The translations under genes and the position numbers were made by a program. Shown here one piece after another: positions 17,464 to 26,037 of a stretch of DNA of 64,000 nt. The first letter of the stretch is position 1; the number at the start of each line of letters is the position of its first letter. The DNA lies in contig SAAJ01000006.1 of NCBI GenBank assembly GCA_009929485.1, positions 32,483 through 96,482 on the forward strand, written 5' to 3'. The notes below the pieces were generated by a model. That model saw only the letters and a list, made by a program, of their open reading frames with translations. It searched no databases and was not told the DNA's origin. The stretch is from Negativicutes bacterium. Its GTDB lineage: Bacteria > Bacillota > Negativicutes > Anaeromusales > Anaeromusaceae.

Positions 17464-18405
17464 TTACCTGCCCAGTTTTTCAGCTATACGTAATTTGGCG
17501 CTTCTCGCCCTGGGATTGTTCTCCAGTTCCTGCTCTGAAGGCGTAACTGCCTTGCCTAGCAACCGCACTTGCGGCTGGTGGCCGCACATGCATATAGGAA
17601 GCTTAGGCGGACAAATACATCCTTTCGCCGCCGCAGCCAACGCCTGTTTCGCTGCACGGTCTTCTAGCGAATGAAAGGTAATAATGGCCAATCTCCCGCC
17701 AGGGAGTAAATGTTCAATAGCAGTACGAAACGCCCCCTGCAAAATTTCCAGTTCTTGATTTACTTCAATCCGAATAGCCTGGAAAGTGCGTTTAGCCGGG
17801 TGCGGCCCGTCTCGCCGGGCGGCGGCTGGAATCGCTCGTTTGATAATGTCCACTAATTGACCGGTTGTCTCTATAGGGGCCGTCTGCCGAGCGGTTGCAA
17901 CAAAGGAAGCAATTCGCTTAGCCCAACGCTCTTCCCCAAACTCTTTAATAATGCGCGCCAATTCCTCTTCCTCATACGTATTGACCACATCATAAGCGCT
18001 GCGCGCCTGCTGCGGATTCATCCGCATATCGAGAGGCGCATCCTGTTGATATGAAAAACCACGCTCTGCAACGTCTAACTGATGCGAAGAAACACCGAGG
18101 TCAAAAACAATGCCATTGACCTTTTCTACGCCTAATTCCGCTAAAACATCGCCGAGACGAGAAAAATTACTGTGTATTAAATCCACTTGACATGGCACAC
18201 CGCTCAGTTTTTCTCTGCCGGCCGCCAACGCCGCCGGATCTTGATCAATACCTATGAAGCGACCTTGTGCGCTCAATTGGTCCGCCAAGTATTTGGCGTG
18301 GCCAGCTCCGCCCAAGGTGCAATCTACATAAATTCCTGCAGGATCCTGCATTACCGCCTGCACGGTCTTTTCTAGCAATACGCTGACATGGTGAAACTCT
18401 TGCAA
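17464..18405 (-). CDS. rsmH: 16S rRNA (cytosine-N4)-methyltransferase RsmH (MraW)
   Basis: Methylates N4 of C1402 of 16S rRNA with SAM. The conserved start EFHHVSVLLEKTVQAV, the SAM-binding YVDCTLGGAGHAKYLAD, FDLGVSSHQLD, RGFSYQQDAPLDMRMN and FHSLEDR motifs are all present. An in-frame ATG at 18426 overlaps mraZ. The TTG at 18405 has a perfect AGGAGG six bases upstream and directly precedes the conserved block, so I prefer it (313 residues); 18426 remains possible. Confidence 0.93.
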   Translation of the reverse strand: MQEFHHVSVLLEKTVQAVMQDPAGIYVDCTLGGAGHAKYLADQLSAQGRFIGIDQDPAALAAGREKLSGVPCQVDLIHSNFSRLGDVLAELGVEKVNGIVFDLGVSSHQLDVAERGFSYQQDAPLDMRMNPQQARSAYDVVNTYEEEELARIIKEFGEERWAKRIASFVATARQTAPIETTGQLVDIIKRAIPAAARRDGPHPAKRTFQAIRIEVNQELEILQGAFRTAIEHLLPGGRLAIITFHSLEDRAAKQALAAAAKGCICPPKLPICMCGHQPQVRLLGKAVTPSEQELENNPRARSAKLRIAEKLGR

Positions 18406-18422
18406 AACGAACCTCCTCGTCA

Positions 18423-18863
18423 TCAAATCCCCAGATCAATCAACTCCTGGGTCAAATCCGATACGATCGGAGCCAAGGCCTCATTATAGGCCTGCCACGC
18501 ATCTTGACTCCAAATTTCGATACGATTTGATACACCGATGACGACAACTTCTTTTTCTAAGCGTGCGTGTTCACGCAACACGGGCGGAAGTAAAATTCTT
18601 CCTTGTTTATCATACCCTATTTCGGCGGCGCCTGCAAAGAAAAATCGCGCAAAAGCTCGGGCTTCCGGCTTAGCTAAGGGTAATTTTTTCAATTTTTCTT
18701 CTAAAACACTCCATTCAGACAAGGAATAACCAAACAAGCAGGCATCAAGTCCCTTGGTAAAAACAACGGTTTCTCCCAGTTCTTCGCGGAATTTAGCAGG
18801 TAAAAACAGGCGACCTTTGGTATCTACAGTATGTTGATACTCTCCCAAAAGCACCTTTATCAC
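18423..18863 (-). CDS. mraZ: MraZ transcriptional regulator of the dcw cluster
   Basis: DNA-binding regulator that represses its own operon and affects division. It has the duplicated SpoVT/AbrB-like domain: the first repeat reads GEYQHTVDTKGRLFLPAKFREEL (residues 7-29), the second GYDKQGRILLPPVLREHARL. Length 146 residues is typical. The start is a GTG at 18863, which sits inside the third operator repeat. A second GTG three codons later is possible. Confidence 0.93.
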   Translation of the reverse strand: MIKVLLGEYQHTVDTKGRLFLPAKFREELGETVVFTKGLDACLFGYSLSEWSVLEEKLKKLPLAKPEARAFARFFFAGAAEIGYDKQGRILLPPVLREHARLEKEVVVIGVSNRIEIWSQDAWQAYNEALAPIVSDLTQELIDLGI

Positions 18864-18887
18864 CCACTTTCCACCACTTTAACCCAC
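18863..18887 (-). promoter_or_regulatory. MraZ operator (three 10-bp-spaced GTGG repeats)
   Basis: On the minus strand GTGGGTTAAA, GTGGTGGAAA and GTGGG occur in tandem with exact 10-base spacing, the layout of known MraZ binding boxes. The last repeat overlaps the mraZ GTG start and its ribosome site, so binding could also hinder translation initiation. Confidence 0.75.
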
Positions 18888-19092
18888 ATTTATGGATATT
18901 CGGATTTATTCGAAAAAATCCTGCTGATTTTTCCAAGTTTTTTACATTTTAATAAAAAGAGAGCAAACGCCCCAGACAGCGAGACTTTTGGCCTATTTTT
19001 ATTCTTTTTGCGAAATTAGCTTATTTTTCCGCCTTGACTTGCGCTCTAACAGAAAAAATTTCTTTCAGCGTGTGCTCCATGCAGATCAATGT

Positions 19093-19098
19093 TATAAT
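19093..19098 (+). promoter_or_regulatory. -10 element for the DUF1858 gene
   Basis: TATAAT about 47 bases before the DUF1858 start; no convincing -35 at 16-18 bases. The region 18888-19092 otherwise holds AT-rich sequence that probably contains the mraZ promoter, which I could not pin down. Confidence 0.4.
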
Positions 19099-19145
19099 AA
19101 ACCATAGAATCAGTTCTACAACAACAGAGCACTAGGAGGAAAATC

Positions 19146-19346
19146 ATGAAAAACATCACCAAAGAAATGAGCATTATCGAAGTAGTCCAACAGCACCCGG
19201 AAACGGTAGACGTATTCCGCAATTTCGGCATGGGCTGCCTAGGCTGCGCCGCCGCCCGCTTTGAAAACATCGAGCAAGGCGCCAGCGCACACGGTATTGA
19301 CATCGACGCGCTGATTACCTCGTTAAATCAAGCGATTGCACAGTAA
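19146..19346 (+). CDS. DUF1858 small disulphide/redox-domain protein
   Basis: A 66-residue protein consisting of one DUF1858 domain: ITKEMSIIEVVQQHPETVDVFRNFGMGCLGC, then GASAHGIDIDALITSLNQ. The CxxC pair (CLGC) follows the conserved glycines. The family occurs alone or fused to hybrid-cluster and nitroreductase-type proteins and is thought to be redox active; no reaction is proven. GGAGG precedes the ATG. It faces trxA and shares a symmetrical terminator with it. Confidence 0.9.
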   Translation: MKNITKEMSIIEVVQQHPETVDVFRNFGMGCLGCAAARFENIEQGASAHGIDIDALITSLNQAIAQ

Positions 19347-19398
19347 AAGAAGGCATAAGGAAAGCCGCCCGCGGGCGGCTTTCCTTATGCCTTCTTTT
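19345..19398. terminator. bidirectional terminator, 54-bp perfect palindrome
   Basis: The sequence reads the same on both strands over 54 bases (centre CCGCGG at 19371/19372), with AAAA/TTTT ends. It terminates the DUF1858 gene on the plus strand and trxA on the minus strand. Confidence 0.9.
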
Positions 19399-19409
19399 AG
19401 CGACAACGT

Positions 19410-19733
19410 TTAAAGCAAAGGCTCTATCTTTCCCAAAATAGACGTTTTCGGCAAAAAGCCGACGATTTTTTCCGCTACTTCGCCATCTTTTACCAACATC
19501 ATCGTCGGCAGACCTTTAATATCATAGCGTTGAGCTAAAGAGCGATTTTCATCTACATTGATTTTTACGATTTTCAATTTACCTGCCAGTTCTGCGGACA
19601 CTTCTTCCAAAACAGGAGTCAGTTTGTTGCAATAGCTGCACCAGGGCGCCCAAAAATCAACCAACACCGGTTGCTTCTCGTCCAATACTTCCTCCTGGTA
19701 CATTGCATCGTTCACTTCTTTCAAAGCAGCCAT
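19410..19733 (-). CDS. thioredoxin-family protein with CSYC active site
   Basis: Small 107-residue disulphide reductase. The fold motifs are clear: VLVDFWAPWCSYCNKL with the CxxC pair, KINVDENRSLAQRYDIKGLPTMMLVKDG with the cis-proline loop, and the C-terminal IVGFLPK. The active site is CSYC instead of the classical CGPC, which should alter its redox potential or partner choice. It is followed by nothing on its strand except the shared terminator, and it is preceded by a CoA-binding protein gene one base away. Confidence 0.92.
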   Translation of the reverse strand: MAALKEVNDAMYQEEVLDEKQPVLVDFWAPWCSYCNKLTPVLEEVSAELAGKLKIVKINVDENRSLAQRYDIKGLPTMMLVKDGEVAEKIVGFLPKTSILGKIEPLL

Positions 19734-20132
19734 TCATACTCCTCCTTTATGTCTCAACTCGATCATTATACACGCGTCATACACTACCTGCAAGCCTAAT
19801 TCTTTAGCTTTTTCCACCACTTCCGCCGTATCAGCTCCCGGTTGCAGCCAGACCTTGGAGATATTTAAACGTTGGCATTCCTCTAAAATTCCCAAAGCAA
19901 CTTTAGGAGGTACTACGACATTTACCGCTTCAACCGGTTCCGGCAAGTCCGCTAAGGAAGCGTAGCACGTTTGGTCGTCAATTTCTTGCAATCCCGGATT
20001 GACGGGCAATACATGCAACCCATTATTTCGCATCACTTGAAAAATTTTATAGCCAAATTTCCCCTTGTTGGATGTCGCCCCCACTAACGCCCAATTTTTA
20101 CATTGCAGCAACGCTGCCATTGTTTCTTTCAT
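19734..20132 (-). CDS. CoA-binding domain protein (YccU-like)
   Basis: A single Rossmann-type CoA-binding domain of 132 residues. The N-terminus WALVGATSNKGKFGYKIFQVM, VLPVNPGLQEIDDQTCYASLADLPEPVEAVNVVVPP and the end VWLQPGADTAEVV...VVYDACIMIE match the family. The role is not established. An upstream in-frame ATG at 20192 overlaps plsY; the ATG at 20132 has AAGGAGG and is preferred. It abuts trxA. Confidence 0.9.
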   Translation of the reverse strand: MKETMAALLQCKNWALVGATSNKGKFGYKIFQVMRNNGLHVLPVNPGLQEIDDQTCYASLADLPEPVEAVNVVVPPKVALGILEECQRLNISKVWLQPGADTAEVVEKAKELGLQVVYDACIMIELRHKGGV

Positions 20133-20188
20133 GCGATTCCCTCCTTTAAGAAATATATTCTTTTCAGAACGCCAAAGTCCTTCCTCAA

Positions 20189-20785
20189 TCAACGCTTACC
20201 CGAACGAATCTTTGACTCTTCGCCTTTCAGCAGTCGCTGAATATTAGGGCGATGGCGCACAATGACAAAGACTGCCGCCAAAACGCCAAACGCCAAAACA
20301 GCCGGCTCTTCTCCTAAAAACCACATGCACACAGGCACCAATGCCGCTGCTACGATGGAAGCCAGCGACACATAGCGGGTCAGCCAAACAATCAGCGCCC
20401 AAACCGCAAAAACAATCAAGGTCACCTTAGGCACCAAAAAAGCAATAACTCCCAAGCCGGTCGCCACACCGCGCCCGCCTTTGAAACCCAGGAAAACAGA
20501 CCAATTATGTCCGGCAATAGCAGCAATGCCCGCTGCCACCAACCAAAGAGACGGCGCCGCCATTTGGCTGGCCAGCCAGACGCCAAAAACACCTTTGGCG
20601 GCATCCGTCAAGAACACCCAAAAAGCAGGCCAAGGTCCCAGCACCCGAAAGGCATTGGTCGCCCCAATATTACAGCTGCCCAGTTGCCGCAAATCCGTAT
20701 GCCAAAACGTTTTTCCCAACAGCAAGCCATTGGGAACAGATCCCACCAAATAGCTCACAGCGACAATCCAAAGAAACTCCACCAT
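20189..20785 (-). CDS. plsY: acyl-phosphate:glycerol-3-phosphate acyltransferase
   Basis: Membrane enzyme that starts phospholipid synthesis by acylating glycerol-3-phosphate from acyl-phosphate. It has five or so membrane segments and the three PlsY motifs: SYLVGSVPNGLLLGK (residues 10-24), GSCNIGATNAFRVLG, and GHNWSVFLGFKGGRGVATGLG. Length 198 residues is typical. It follows der by 12 bases and probably shares its transcript. Confidence 0.95.
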   Translation of the reverse strand: MVEFLWIVAVSYLVGSVPNGLLLGKTFWHTDLRQLGSCNIGATNAFRVLGPWPAFWVFLTDAAKGVFGVWLASQMAAPSLWLVAAGIAAIAGHNWSVFLGFKGGRGVATGLGVIAFLVPKVTLIVFAVWALIVWLTRYVSLASIVAAALVPVCMWFLGEEPAVLAFGVLAAVFVIVRHRPNIQRLLKGEESKIRSGKR

Positions 20786-20797
20786 GCAGCCTCCTTT

Positions 20798-22129
20798 TTA
20801 CGCATCTTCCTTTTCCTTGCGGTTACGCACTACCAGCTTCAGCGGCGTACCTTCAAAGCCGAAGCTTTCACGCAAGCGATTTTCCAGAAAGCGCAGATAC
20901 GAAAAATGCATCAATTCCGCTTCGTTAACAAAAAAGACAAACGTCGGCGGCTGCACATCCGCCTGAGTAGCAAAATAAATACGAAGCCGCTTGCCATGTC
21001 CTGTGGGCGGCGGGTTTATCGCTACCGCATCCTCTAGGACTTGGTTCAAAACGCTGGTTTTCACACGCATGTTGTGCTGCTCCGCCACATATTTAACAAG
21101 CTCCGTTACTCGCGGCACCCGCTGTTTAGTCAAAGCTGACAAATACACAACCGGCGCGTACTGCAAAAAGGCCAGTTCGCTGCGAATGGCTTCGGTATAG
21201 CGCAAGGAGGTCTTGCTGTCTTTTTCCACCAAGTCCCATTTATTGACGACAATCACGCAAGCCCTGCCTGCTTCATGAGCATAACCGGCAATCTTCTTAT
21301 CCTGCTCGGTTACGCCTTCTTCGGCGTCAATCACCATTAACACCACATCCGCCCGGTCCACCGCTCGCAGAGCGCGAACAACACTATAACGCTCGACCGG
21401 CAGTTCAATCTTCGCTTTACGGCGCATTCCCGCCGTATCGATCAACATAAATTTTTGCCCGTCTTTAGTAAAATGCGTATCAATAGCGTCCCGTGTCGTA
21501 CCGGGAATATCACTGACAATAACCCTGTCTTCACCGATCATGGCGTTGACCAAGGACGATTTGCCAACATTAGGCCGACCAATTACGGCCACCTTGATTA
21601 CGTCTTCTTCAACCGCTTCCGTCTCTGCGTCCGCCGGGAACGAGGCAACCACCGCATCCAGCAGATCCCCCAGCCCCATGGCGTTGGCGGCAGAAATACC
21701 GACGGGATCTCCCAAGCCCAAGTTATAGAACTCATAAATAGCCAGTTCTTGATTGATATGGTCTACCTTATTCACGGCCAGCACTACTGGTTTTCTTGTG
21801 CCGCGCAGCATATGAGCTACTTCTTCATCCGCATTGGTCGCTCCAGTTTTGCCGTCGACCACAAATACAATAACATCCGCCTCTTCCATAGCCAAGCGAG
21901 CCTGGTGACGCATTTGGCTCAAGATTTTATCTTCTGTCTCAATCTCAATCCCGCCGGTGTCGATCATGGTGAATTCTTTTCCCAGCCACTCGCCGTCCAT
22001 ATAAATACGGTCCCTGGTTACTCCCGGCATGTCCTCCACAATGGATACTCTCTTCTTGCCTATCTTGTTAAACAAAGTTGATTTGCCAACATTCGGCCGG
22101 CCAACAATGGCCACAATCGGTTTGCTCAA
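20798..22129 (-). CDS. der: ribosome-assembly GTPase Der (EngA)
   Basis: Double GTPase needed for 50S subunit maturation. The two G domains are visible: [18 protein letters not shown] near the N-terminus and [19 protein letters not shown] in the middle, each with DTGG/DTAG and NKxD motifs. A C-terminal KH-like domain ends in [13 protein letters not shown]. An ATG at 22210 would overlap cobO. The TTG at 22129 has AGAAGG upstream and gives [13 protein letters not shown], so I prefer it (443 residues). Confidence 0.94.
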   Translation of the reverse strand: MSKPIVAIVGRPNVGKSTLFNKIGKKRVSIVEDMPGVTRDRIYMDGEWLGKEFTMIDTGGIEIETEDKILSQMRHQARLAMEEADVIVFVVDGKTGATNADEEVAHMLRGTRKPVVLAVNKVDHINQELAIYEFYNLGLGDPVGISAANAMGLGDLLDAVVASFPADAETEAVEEDVIKVAVIGRPNVGKSSLVNAMIGEDRVIVSDIPGTTRDAIDTHFTKDGQKFMLIDTAGMRRKAKIELPVERYSVVRALRAVDRADVVLMVIDAEEGVTEQDKKIAGYAHEAGRACVIVVNKWDLVEKDSKTSLRYTEAIRSELAFLQYAPVVYLSALTKQRVPRVTELVKYVAEQHNMRVKTSVLNQVLEDAVAINPPPTGHGKRLRIYFATQADVQPPTFVFFVNEAELMHFSYLRFLENRLRESFGFEGTPLKLVVRNRKEKEDA

Positions 22130-22169
22130 TGTCTCGCACCTTCTTTCCGCCGCAACCCTGCAGTCCGGC

Positions 22170-22706
22170 TCAATGGTCAATTCCTTCGCGCATTTCAATT
22201 CCTTGCGCAAAAGGATGACGCAGTTCCTTCATCTCCGTAATCAAGTCCGCCTCCGCCAATACGCCTGGCGTAGCGTAGCGTCCGGTCATCACAATTTCCG
22301 CGCGCGGCTGCGGCCGCTTCTTGTGCTGCCGCAAAGCGGCGATAACTTCCGCTTCCGCCAGCAAGCCGCAAGCAATGGCGATATTGATTTCATCCAAGAT
22401 AACCATATCATAGACGCCTTCTGCTAAAAAGGACTGAACCAATTCCCAGCCTTGCCGCGCCAGACGGCAATCGATTTCCTCGGGTTGGTCCAAATTGACA
22501 AAATCGTTTCTCCCTGCAGGAAACAAGTCAATCCCGTCTAACTCTTGGAGCGCCTTTACCTCGCCATACCCCGGGTCATCCTTCATGAATTGCACAATCG
22601 CAATCTTCCAGCCTTTTCCCCAGGCCCTTAGGGCCAAACCCAAAGCCGCTGTCGTCTTCCCTTTGCCATCGCCGGTATACACCTGAATCAAGCCCAAGCG
22701 CTTCAA
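22170..22706 (-). CDS. cobO: cob(I)alamin adenosyltransferase, CobO/BtuR type
   Basis: Transfers adenosyl from ATP to cob(I)alamin, giving coenzyme B12. The ATP loop is [20 protein letters not shown] (residues 9-28). The [25 protein letters not shown] and VIMTGR-type segments match CobO. Length 178 residues. It overlaps the DUF512 gene by four bases. No other cobalamin gene is in the window, so it may serve salvage or sit apart from the main cluster. Confidence 0.93.
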   Translation of the reverse strand: MKRLGLIQVYTGDGKGKTTAALGLALRAWGKGWKIAIVQFMKDDPGYGEVKALQELDGIDLFPAGRNDFVNLDQPEEIDCRLARQGWELVQSFLAEGVYDMVILDEINIAIACGLLAEAEVIAALRQHKKRPQPRAEIVMTGRYATPGVLAEADLITEMKELRHPFAQGIEMREGIDH

Positions 22707-24010
22707 AGGTTCCGCCCCCTCAACAAGTCAAACAGATCTTCCGCTCCATGAGCAATACGCACATCGCAGCCGGCTTGTTCACTCACCTGGTCCAGCGTCA
22801 TATCGTCGAGGAATATCTCCTCGCCCTTGCGCAGAGCCACTCCCGGCAGAATCAAGCGCTGCGGTCGCGCGTCTTCGCGTTGCAGCGCTTTTAAAATATC
22901 GCCGCCAGTCAAAAGGCCTGTCACCGTAATGGCTGGGCCGAAAAACTCATTTGCTACCTCTATTATGCGCACATGCTGCCATAAAGGTCCTGCCAGCAAC
23001 GGCGCCAGCACCTTAGCCGCCGATGTTCCCGCTACAATCCAGGCAGTCTCTGCCGCAGGCTGCGTAGTTTGCACATCCTGCAGCTGCCGCGCCCAGTCCG
23101 TTAAGAAATCGCGCACCATGCCGACGCCGTTTTCCAATTGCGGAAACCCTTCATAGGCCTCTTCTGTCGGCCAAGACCGACCTGCCGCCAAATAGAACTC
23201 ATCTCCCAGAAAGACAAACCGTGTTTGCGCCTCCTGGAGGAAACGCTCTTGACAACGAGCGACCTCATCAATAATCCTTCCTGCCTCTTCCGGCGTAAAG
23301 CCGCGCAGCTCCGCACAGCCCTGACGATGCTGCGTCAACCCTACCGGTACAATAGCCAGAGATTGCACGGCTGGATGCAAAGCATATAAATCAGCAATCG
23401 TTTTTTGCAGAACCTCTCCATCGTTGTATCCGGGACATAAAACCACCTGTGTATGCATTTCAATGCCAGCCTCCGCCAGCCGCTGCAGCTGCGGTAAAAT
23501 TTCAGCCGCTTTCGGCTGATTCAACATAGCGGCGCGCACGGCGCCGTCAGTAGCATGCACGGAAATATAAAGAGGAGACAAATGCAGGCGAAAAATACGC
23601 TCCCAGTCAGCCTGACGCACATTGGTCAGGGTGATAAAATTACCATACAAAAAAGACATCCGGTAATCATCGTCTTTTACATAGAGGCTTTGACGCATCC
23701 CCGACGGCATTTGGTCAACAAAGCAAAAAATGCAGCGATTGCCGCAACGCCGAATGCCGTCAAAAACAGCTTCATCAAACTCAATTCCCAGTTCTTCATT
23801 GTATTCTTTTTCAATCTCTACGACTTCATCTCCGTCTCCTGTCCGCACCGTCAGCACAACTTCTTCGTCGGCCACGGCAAAACTCCAATCGATAACATCC
23901 TCCATCGCCTGGCCGTTCACCAAAAGAATTTCATGACCTGGCTGCAGGCCAATTTCTTCGGCAATGCTGCCGGGCTGAATCGAGGAAATGATGGCCCTGC
24001 GCTGTCCCAA
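22703..24010 (-). CDS. DUF512 family radical SAM protein with PDZ-like N-terminus
   Basis: 435 residues. An N-terminal PDZ-like domain (SIQPGSIAEEIGLQPGHEILLVNGQ) is followed by a radical SAM core whose cluster motif reads CGNRCIFCFVDQMP (C-x3-C-x2-C). The C-terminal DUF512 domain includes FLGDEFYLAAGR and GGDILKALQ. The family is conserved in Clostridia and Negativicutes; no reaction is assigned. The start is a TTG with GAGGTG upstream. It heads DUF512-cobO-der-plsY. Confidence 0.9.
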   Translation of the reverse strand: MGQRRAIISSIQPGSIAEEIGLQPGHEILLVNGQAMEDVIDWSFAVADEEVVLTVRTGDGDEVVEIEKEYNEELGIEFDEAVFDGIRRCGNRCIFCFVDQMPSGMRQSLYVKDDDYRMSFLYGNFITLTNVRQADWERIFRLHLSPLYISVHATDGAVRAAMLNQPKAAEILPQLQRLAEAGIEMHTQVVLCPGYNDGEVLQKTIADLYALHPAVQSLAIVPVGLTQHRQGCAELRGFTPEEAGRIIDEVARCQERFLQEAQTRFVFLGDEFYLAAGRSWPTEEAYEGFPQLENGVGMVRDFLTDWARQLQDVQTTQPAAETAWIVAGTSAAKVLAPLLAGPLWQHVRIIEVANEFFGPAITVTGLLTGGDILKALQREDARPQRLILPGVALRKGEEIFLDDMTLDQVSEQAGCDVRIAHGAEDLFDLLRGRNL

Positions 24011-24106
24011 AGCCTTTCACCTCTCCTTATTGCTGCGCTTTATCGTGCAACACATATTTATTAATAATACCGTGTTCCAAGCATCCTTTCAAGTGCCGAA
24101 AAGCCA

Positions 24107-24142
24107 TTGAAAAGACCATGAACGCAACGCTTCATGGTCTTT
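24107..24142 (-). terminator. terminator after the VOC gene
   Basis: A 12-bp perfect stem (arms 24111-24122 and 24131-24142) ending in a short T-run on the minus strand. The rest of 24011-24247 shows no gene. Confidence 0.75.
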
Positions 24143-24247
24143 ATCTCAAGCCTTTTCTAACAACACCCAGGCGCTGCGCGCCAAGATAGCCGCTCCGCTT
24201 GGCGCCGCTGCCTCCTCAAAATCAAACCTCGGATAATGCTTTGCGCC

Positions 24248-24667
24248 TCACCGAGCCTGTCGAAAGGAATCATAGATTTTTTGATACTCCGGCGTAGCTG
24301 GAATAGTTTCATAAATATAAAGATGAATTCCATTTGGATCATCCACGACAAAACTGCGCTCTCCCCAAGGCTTATCTTGCAGCGATTGCACAAGGGACAA
24401 GCCAGCTTCTTTTAAGCGCTGATACTCCGCCTGCACATCCGGCACTTCAAATGAAAGAATTGTACCGGTGCCGCAAAAGAATTCTCCTTCATCTCGGCGC
24501 GGCAAGGTAAAGCTCAAGCCGCTGGTCGGCATGCCTGGAACCATCATTTCCAAATACCAATCGCTTTCATACACTAATTCAAAATCAAAATAGTTCATAT
24601 AAAATTCTTTAGATTCTTGCAGTTTATCAGTACAAAACGTTGCGTCCACCCGCGTAATTTTCATCAT
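24248..24667 (-). CDS. VOC/glyoxalase-fold protein
   Basis: A 139-residue single vicinal-oxygen-chelate domain. The start MMKITRVDATFCTDKLQESK, then FYMNYFDFELVYESDWYLEMMVPG and PWGERSFVVDDPNGIHLYIYE with candidate metal residues (His, Glu) match the superfamily. The substrate is unknown. Upstream in-frame starts run into the tRNA-Val gene; the ATG at 24667 has AGGGGG upstream and is preferred. It is a single-gene unit with its own terminator. Confidence 0.85.
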   Translation of the reverse strand: MMKITRVDATFCTDKLQESKEFYMNYFDFELVYESDWYLEMMVPGMPTSGLSFTLPRRDEGEFFCGTGTILSFEVPDVQAEYQRLKEAGLSLVQSLQDKPWGERSFVVDDPNGIHLYIYETIPATPEYQKIYDSFRQAR

Positions 24668-24740
24668 ATCCGTTCGCCCCCTGGAATATTGTTTCTTATC
24701 TTTTATGAATTCCCTATGCACTGTCGTTTTCCCTGCCACG

Positions 24741-24770
24741 ACAAAAAAAAGCTCCCGTACACGGGAGCTT
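24741..24770 (-). terminator. terminator after tRNA-Val
   Basis: Minus-strand stem AAGCTCCCG/CGGGAGCTT with a 4-base loop and an eight-T run. Confidence 0.88.
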
Positions 24771-24781
24771 ACTTTGTTAAT

Positions 24782-24858
24782 TGGTGGGGTTAAACGGGCT
24801 CGAACCGCTGACCTCATGCATGTCAAGCATGCGCTCTAACCAACTGAGCTATAACCCC
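24782..24858 (-). tRNA. tRNA-Val (GAC)
   Basis: A complete cloverleaf of 77 bases with a GGGGTTA/TAACCCC acceptor stem. The anticodon loop TTGACAT reads GAC (Val), the T-arm has GGTTCGAGCC, and the CCA end is encoded. Confidence 0.97.
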
Positions 24859-24871
24859 TAGGACAGTGGTA

Positions 24872-24901
24872 ATTATAATACGTGCAGCCCTTAAAAGTCA
24901 A
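24872..24901 (-). promoter_or_regulatory. tRNA-Val promoter
   Basis: TTGACT (24896-24901), an 18-base spacer and TATAAT (24872-24877) on the minus strand; the -35 overlaps the end of the upstream YibE/F gene. Confidence 0.8.
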
Positions 24902-26037
24902 GGCTTTTTTGTTGATAATTCGCACGCCATCACAGACGAAGGTTCTACAAGGAGAACGCCCGCCAACAAGGCCGTACATGGAGCGACCAGCACCACACCG
25001 ATACTGCCTGTTAACGTGTGCAGTATTTCCGCCGCCACGTAGGTCAAGTTTAAAATATTAACCACCGGCGTCCCTTGGGCGATAAAAACCATCATCAACG
25101 CCATAAAGGAACCGCTGTAAGCCAAAAGCAGCGTTGTGGTCATCGTGCCGACTACAGCACGCCCGATATGCATGCCCGAGGCAATAGCCTCCCCGCGCTT
25201 CAAGTCCGGCCGCTTACATTTCAATTCACCAACAGCTACGGCAATATCAACAGCCACGTCCATCATTGCCCCGGAAGAAGCCAGCATAATTCCCGCCAGA
25301 AACATTCTGGTCAGATCTAGCTGGGCATATCCCAGATGCAGTAAGGTCTCGGCATAAGGCAAAACCGCGCCGTGAACGCGAAAAAGCTGTCCGAATAAAA
25401 AAGCCAGCACTACAGCCCCCAACGCTCCCCCTAAGGTGCCGCAAAAAGCCGCTAAGGCAATGCGGTTAAAGCCGATAACCAATAGCGTAACCGTACCGAC
25501 AATAGCCGCTACAACCAAGATGGATACAAATACCGGATCCCAACCAAGCAAGAACAGCGGCCACAGCACTTTCCACAAAGCTAAAACGGTAAATACAAAG
25601 GAAAGAAGAGCTTTCAGTCCTGTCCAGCGGGCATACCAGCATAAAAGCGCGGCAAAGAGGAAAAAGAGCAACCCTTCTGCATACAGGCGGTAATGATCCA
25701 CCACGTTGGCGACCTGAATTTCGCCTGCCGTCCCCTTCACAGCCACCAGAGCCGTATCGCCTAGAGCAAATATCTTATCCATTTCCAGCTTTCCCAACAG
25801 CGTATTGCTGCAAGTAATGGTCTTGCCTTCATACGGACCGTCAGCTATTTGCAGCACAACCTCCTGCACGCCTGTGCGAACTACGCCTCGGGCGTATACG
25901 TGTTCATTATCAACGGAGAGCACGGCGCCCTTGGCCCGTATATAGCCGTCATCCTCCGGCGTAAACTGACTTGGCAGCCAGTATAAACCGAGGGACAGTA
26001 ATAAAATAACGAAAACAACCATGCGATCCCGTTTCAT
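24898..26037 (-). CDS. YibE/F family multi-pass membrane protein
   Basis: 379 residues. An N-terminal membrane anchor (MVVFVILLLSLGLYWL) precedes a ~90-residue extracytoplasmic beta domain (YARGVVRTGVQEVVLQIADGPYEGKTITCSN). About eight membrane helices follow and form the YibE/F domain, with DVAVDIAVAVGEL and GRAVVGTMTTTLLLAYSG. Function is unknown; a transport role is often suggested. Its ATG overlaps the alkaline phosphatase stop (TAATG), so the two are translated together, which hints at a linked surface or phosphate function (inference). Confidence 0.9.
   Translation of the reverse strand: MKRDRMVVFVILLLSLGLYWLPSQFTPEDDGYIRAKGAVLSVDNEHVYARGVVRTGVQEVVLQIADGPYEGKTITCSNTLLGKLEMDKIFALGDTALVAVKGTAGEIQVANVVDHYRLYAEGLLFFLFAALLCWYARWTGLKALLSFVFTVLALWKVLWPLFLLGWDPVFVSILVVAAIVGTVTLLVIGFNRIALAAFCGTLGGALGAVVLAFLFGQLFRVHGAVLPYAETLLHLGYAQLDLTRMFLAGIMLASSGAMMDVAVDIAVAVGELKCKRPDLKRGEAIASGMHIGRAVVGTMTTTLLLAYSGSFMALMMVFIAQGTPVVNILNLTYVAAEILHTLTGSIGVVLVAPCTALLAGVLLVEPSSVMACELSTKKP

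Noticed and set aside
21455..22081. Plus-strand 208-codon frame inside der
   Set aside because: Antisense to the GTPase motifs, which are unambiguous.
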